Assembly (NCBI RefSeq): GCF_017301735.1
Contig: NZ_CP071090.1
Coordinates: forward strand, 62,001 to 126,000
DNA length: 64,000 nt
Direction of reading: 5' to 3'
Source of the DNA: Pyxidicoccus parkwaysis
GTDB lineage: Bacteria; Myxococcota; Myxococcia; Myxococcales; Myxococcaceae
Of the stretch, positions 63,106 through 64,000 are shown piece after piece. The position numbers were made by a program, and so were the translations under genes. Every line of letters starts with the position of its first letter. Positions within the stretch are counted from its first letter, which is position 1. Below the pieces are notes generated by a model. It worked only from the letters and a program-made list of their open reading frames with translations, was not told the DNA's origin and ran no database searches.

Positions 63106-63211
63106 CGGTGCTTCGGTGAGACAGCCCCGCGTCCGCGGCGCGTCGGTGGGACAGCGCCGCGTCCGCGGTGCACCGGTGAGACAAGCACCGCGTCCGCGGT
63201 GCTTCAGTGAG
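63106..63211. repeat. 30-bp tandem repeats spanning the FAD-oxidase stop codon
   Basis: Three and a half units of 30, 30 and 31 bp (63106-63135, 63136-63165, 63166-63196, then 63197-63211), consensus CGGTGCNTCGGTGAGACAGC and ending in CGCGTCCG. The last partial unit includes the stop codon of the FAD oxidase gene (63204-63206); the other copies lie downstream of it and carry no stop at that place. Pieces of the unit are themselves GC palindromes (GCGGACGCG type). Confidence 0.88.
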
Positions 63212-64000
63212 GCCGCGCTGCCGCGCCCTTGGCCGCGGGGCGGATGTTCTGGTTGATGCGGAAGAGGTTCTCCGGGTCGTACTGGCTCTTCACCTCGGCC
63301 AGCCGGGCGTAGTTGTCCCGGTACGTCGCCTGCACGCGCTCCTGGCCCTCGTCCATCATGAAGTTCACGTAGGCGCCGCCCGCGGAGTAGGGGTGCAGCG
63401 CCTCCCAGTAGTCCTTCGTCCAGGTGGTGATGGCCTGGGCATTGGCCGGTGACGGGTCCACGCCGACGATGACCTCGGCCCACTTCACGTCGCGGAAGCT
63501 GAAGGCCGTGTCATGGGGCCCCACGCGGTGCACCGCCCCGTCGATGGGGTACATGTGCATGGACGACTGCATCGTCGGCATCCGCTCGGCGAACTCCGCA
63601 TGCTTGGCGATGGCCGCGTCGCTCAGCTCATTCACGAAGTCCGCGCGCCAGTACCACTGGTGGCCCGGCGGGTAGAGCGCGTCGAAGGCGGTCTGCAGCA
63701 TGGGGAAGGGCATGGGCTGCACGCCATGCACCAGCGGGTTGAGCGCTCGCACCGGGGCGAACACCTCATCCGCCCGCGCGGGGTCTCCGCTGTAGCACCA
63801 TACCACCGCGCACATCTTCTTGAGGTGCAGCGCCTCCGGGAAGGGCGGCGCGGGCGGGACGGTCATGAAGGCGAAGAAGCCGCCGAGCTCCTCTGGCGCG
63901 GCGAGGATGAACTCGCGGTACCACTGCATCACCTCCGTCGCGCGCTCCACGGGCCACAGCGTGGGGCCGCCGATGACGGTGTCCACCGGGTGGGCGCGGA
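63204..64000 (-). CDS. FAD-linked oxidase with berberine-bridge (BBE) C-terminus, 3' part
   Basis: The C-terminal 265 residues of a PCMH/BBE-type flavoprotein oxidase; the 5' part, with the FAD-binding domain, is beyond the right edge, since the frame stays open through position 64000. Seen are a substrate-domain segment (FFAFMTVPPAPPFPE, VVWCYSGDPARADEVFAPVRAL), HMYPIDGAVHRVGPHDTAFSFRD, and the BBE motif YVNFMMDEG with YDPENLFRINQNI near the end. The family oxidises alcohols, sugars or alkaloid-like compounds and makes hydrogen peroxide; a peroxidase (tpx) gene is convergent next door. The Met at 63984-63986 is internal. Confidence 0.9.
   Translation of the reverse strand, partial: RAHPVDTVIGGPTLWPVERATEVMQWYREFILAAPEELGGFFAFMTVPPAPPFPEALHLKKMCAVVWCYSGDPARADEVFAPVRALNPLVHGVQPMPFPMLQTAFDALYPPGHQWYWRADFVNELSDAAIAKHAEFAERMPTMQSSMHMYPIDGAVHRVGPHDTAFSFRDVKWAEVIVGVDPSPANAQAITTWTKDYWEALHPYSAGGAYVNFMMDEGQERVQATYRDNYARLAEVKSQYDPENLFRINQNIRPAAKGAAARPH

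Noticed and set aside
63047..63256. Small frames across the 30-bp repeats after tpx
   Set aside because: They exist only because the repeat length is a multiple of three; there is no start context or family match.

Overview
The window is about 69-70% GC, has short intergenic gaps and frequent 4-bp stop/start overlaps, and carries several families typical of or restricted to myxobacteria: two DUF2381/TIGR02268 proteins, one DUF2378/TIGR02265 protein, a TPR-TonB receptor fusion next to a Ser/Thr kinase, a Wsp/Frz-like chemosensory operon and a MYXO-CTERM-like protein tail. I read it as a chromosomal segment of a Myxococcaceae species (Myxococcus/Corallococcus/Pyxidicoccus group); the genus cannot be fixed from this sequence alone.

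Layout. 1-2.9 kb (minus): 5' part of htpG, a secreted tandem-CBM21 protein, and a translationally coupled pair consisting of a PD-(D/E)xK nuclease-like protein and an unrecognised partner. 3.0-7.3 kb (plus): an M49-like metallopeptidase, a CrtW-type carotenoid ketolase and the periplasmic methionine-sulfoxide repair pair msrP-msrQ. 7.4-13.4 kb (minus): Ser/Thr kinase, TPR-TonB receptor and lipoprotein genes joined by ATGA overlaps, followed by a lone receiver protein; a BtuF-like binding protein is divergent. 13.6-24.4 kb: an Omp85-like barrel, a UPF0489 protein, a DPP-IV-type peptidase, a cold-shock protein, and sucA-sucB. 24.4-29.8 kb is accessory: a gene-poor stretch with a coding remnant, a DUF2381 gene split by an intact IS4-type element with a 10-bp target duplication, its partner lipoprotein, and a Schlafen-type AlbA_2 gene. 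30.1-39.1 kb (plus): fabI, then a complete chemosensory operon (REC; REC-CheW; CheR-TPR; CheW; CheA-REC; CheB; a 27-codon ORF; transmembrane MCP). 39.1-44.1 kb (minus): DUF2378 protein, small hypothetical, GNAT, clpS, clpA. 44.2-48.9 kb: Nfu Fe-S scaffold, a methyltransferase that apparently starts at CTG, a deoxynucleotidase, an RluA-type pseudouridine synthase and Tag glycosylase. 48.9-56 kb: a 7TM chemoreceptor, a divergent HxlR/DoxX pair, an RlmL-like rRNA methyltransferase, an intact second copy of the DUF2381-lipoprotein cassette, and PlsC. 56-64 kb: an FAD reductase, a very large kelch/HYR lipoprotein followed by an OmpA/thrombospondin-3 protein, thiol peroxidase Tpx and the 3' part of a berberine-bridge-type FAD oxidase.

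The best candidates for undescribed biology are the microORF coupled at both ends between cheB and the chemoreceptor, the kinase/TPR-TonB/lipoprotein overlap operon, the nuclease-like two-gene unit, and the two DUF2381-lipoprotein cassettes. The IS-split cassette can be reassembled exactly by removing the element. A recurring structural oddity is that three unrelated gene ends have their last codons and stop codon duplicated in tandem into the adjacent intergenic space.
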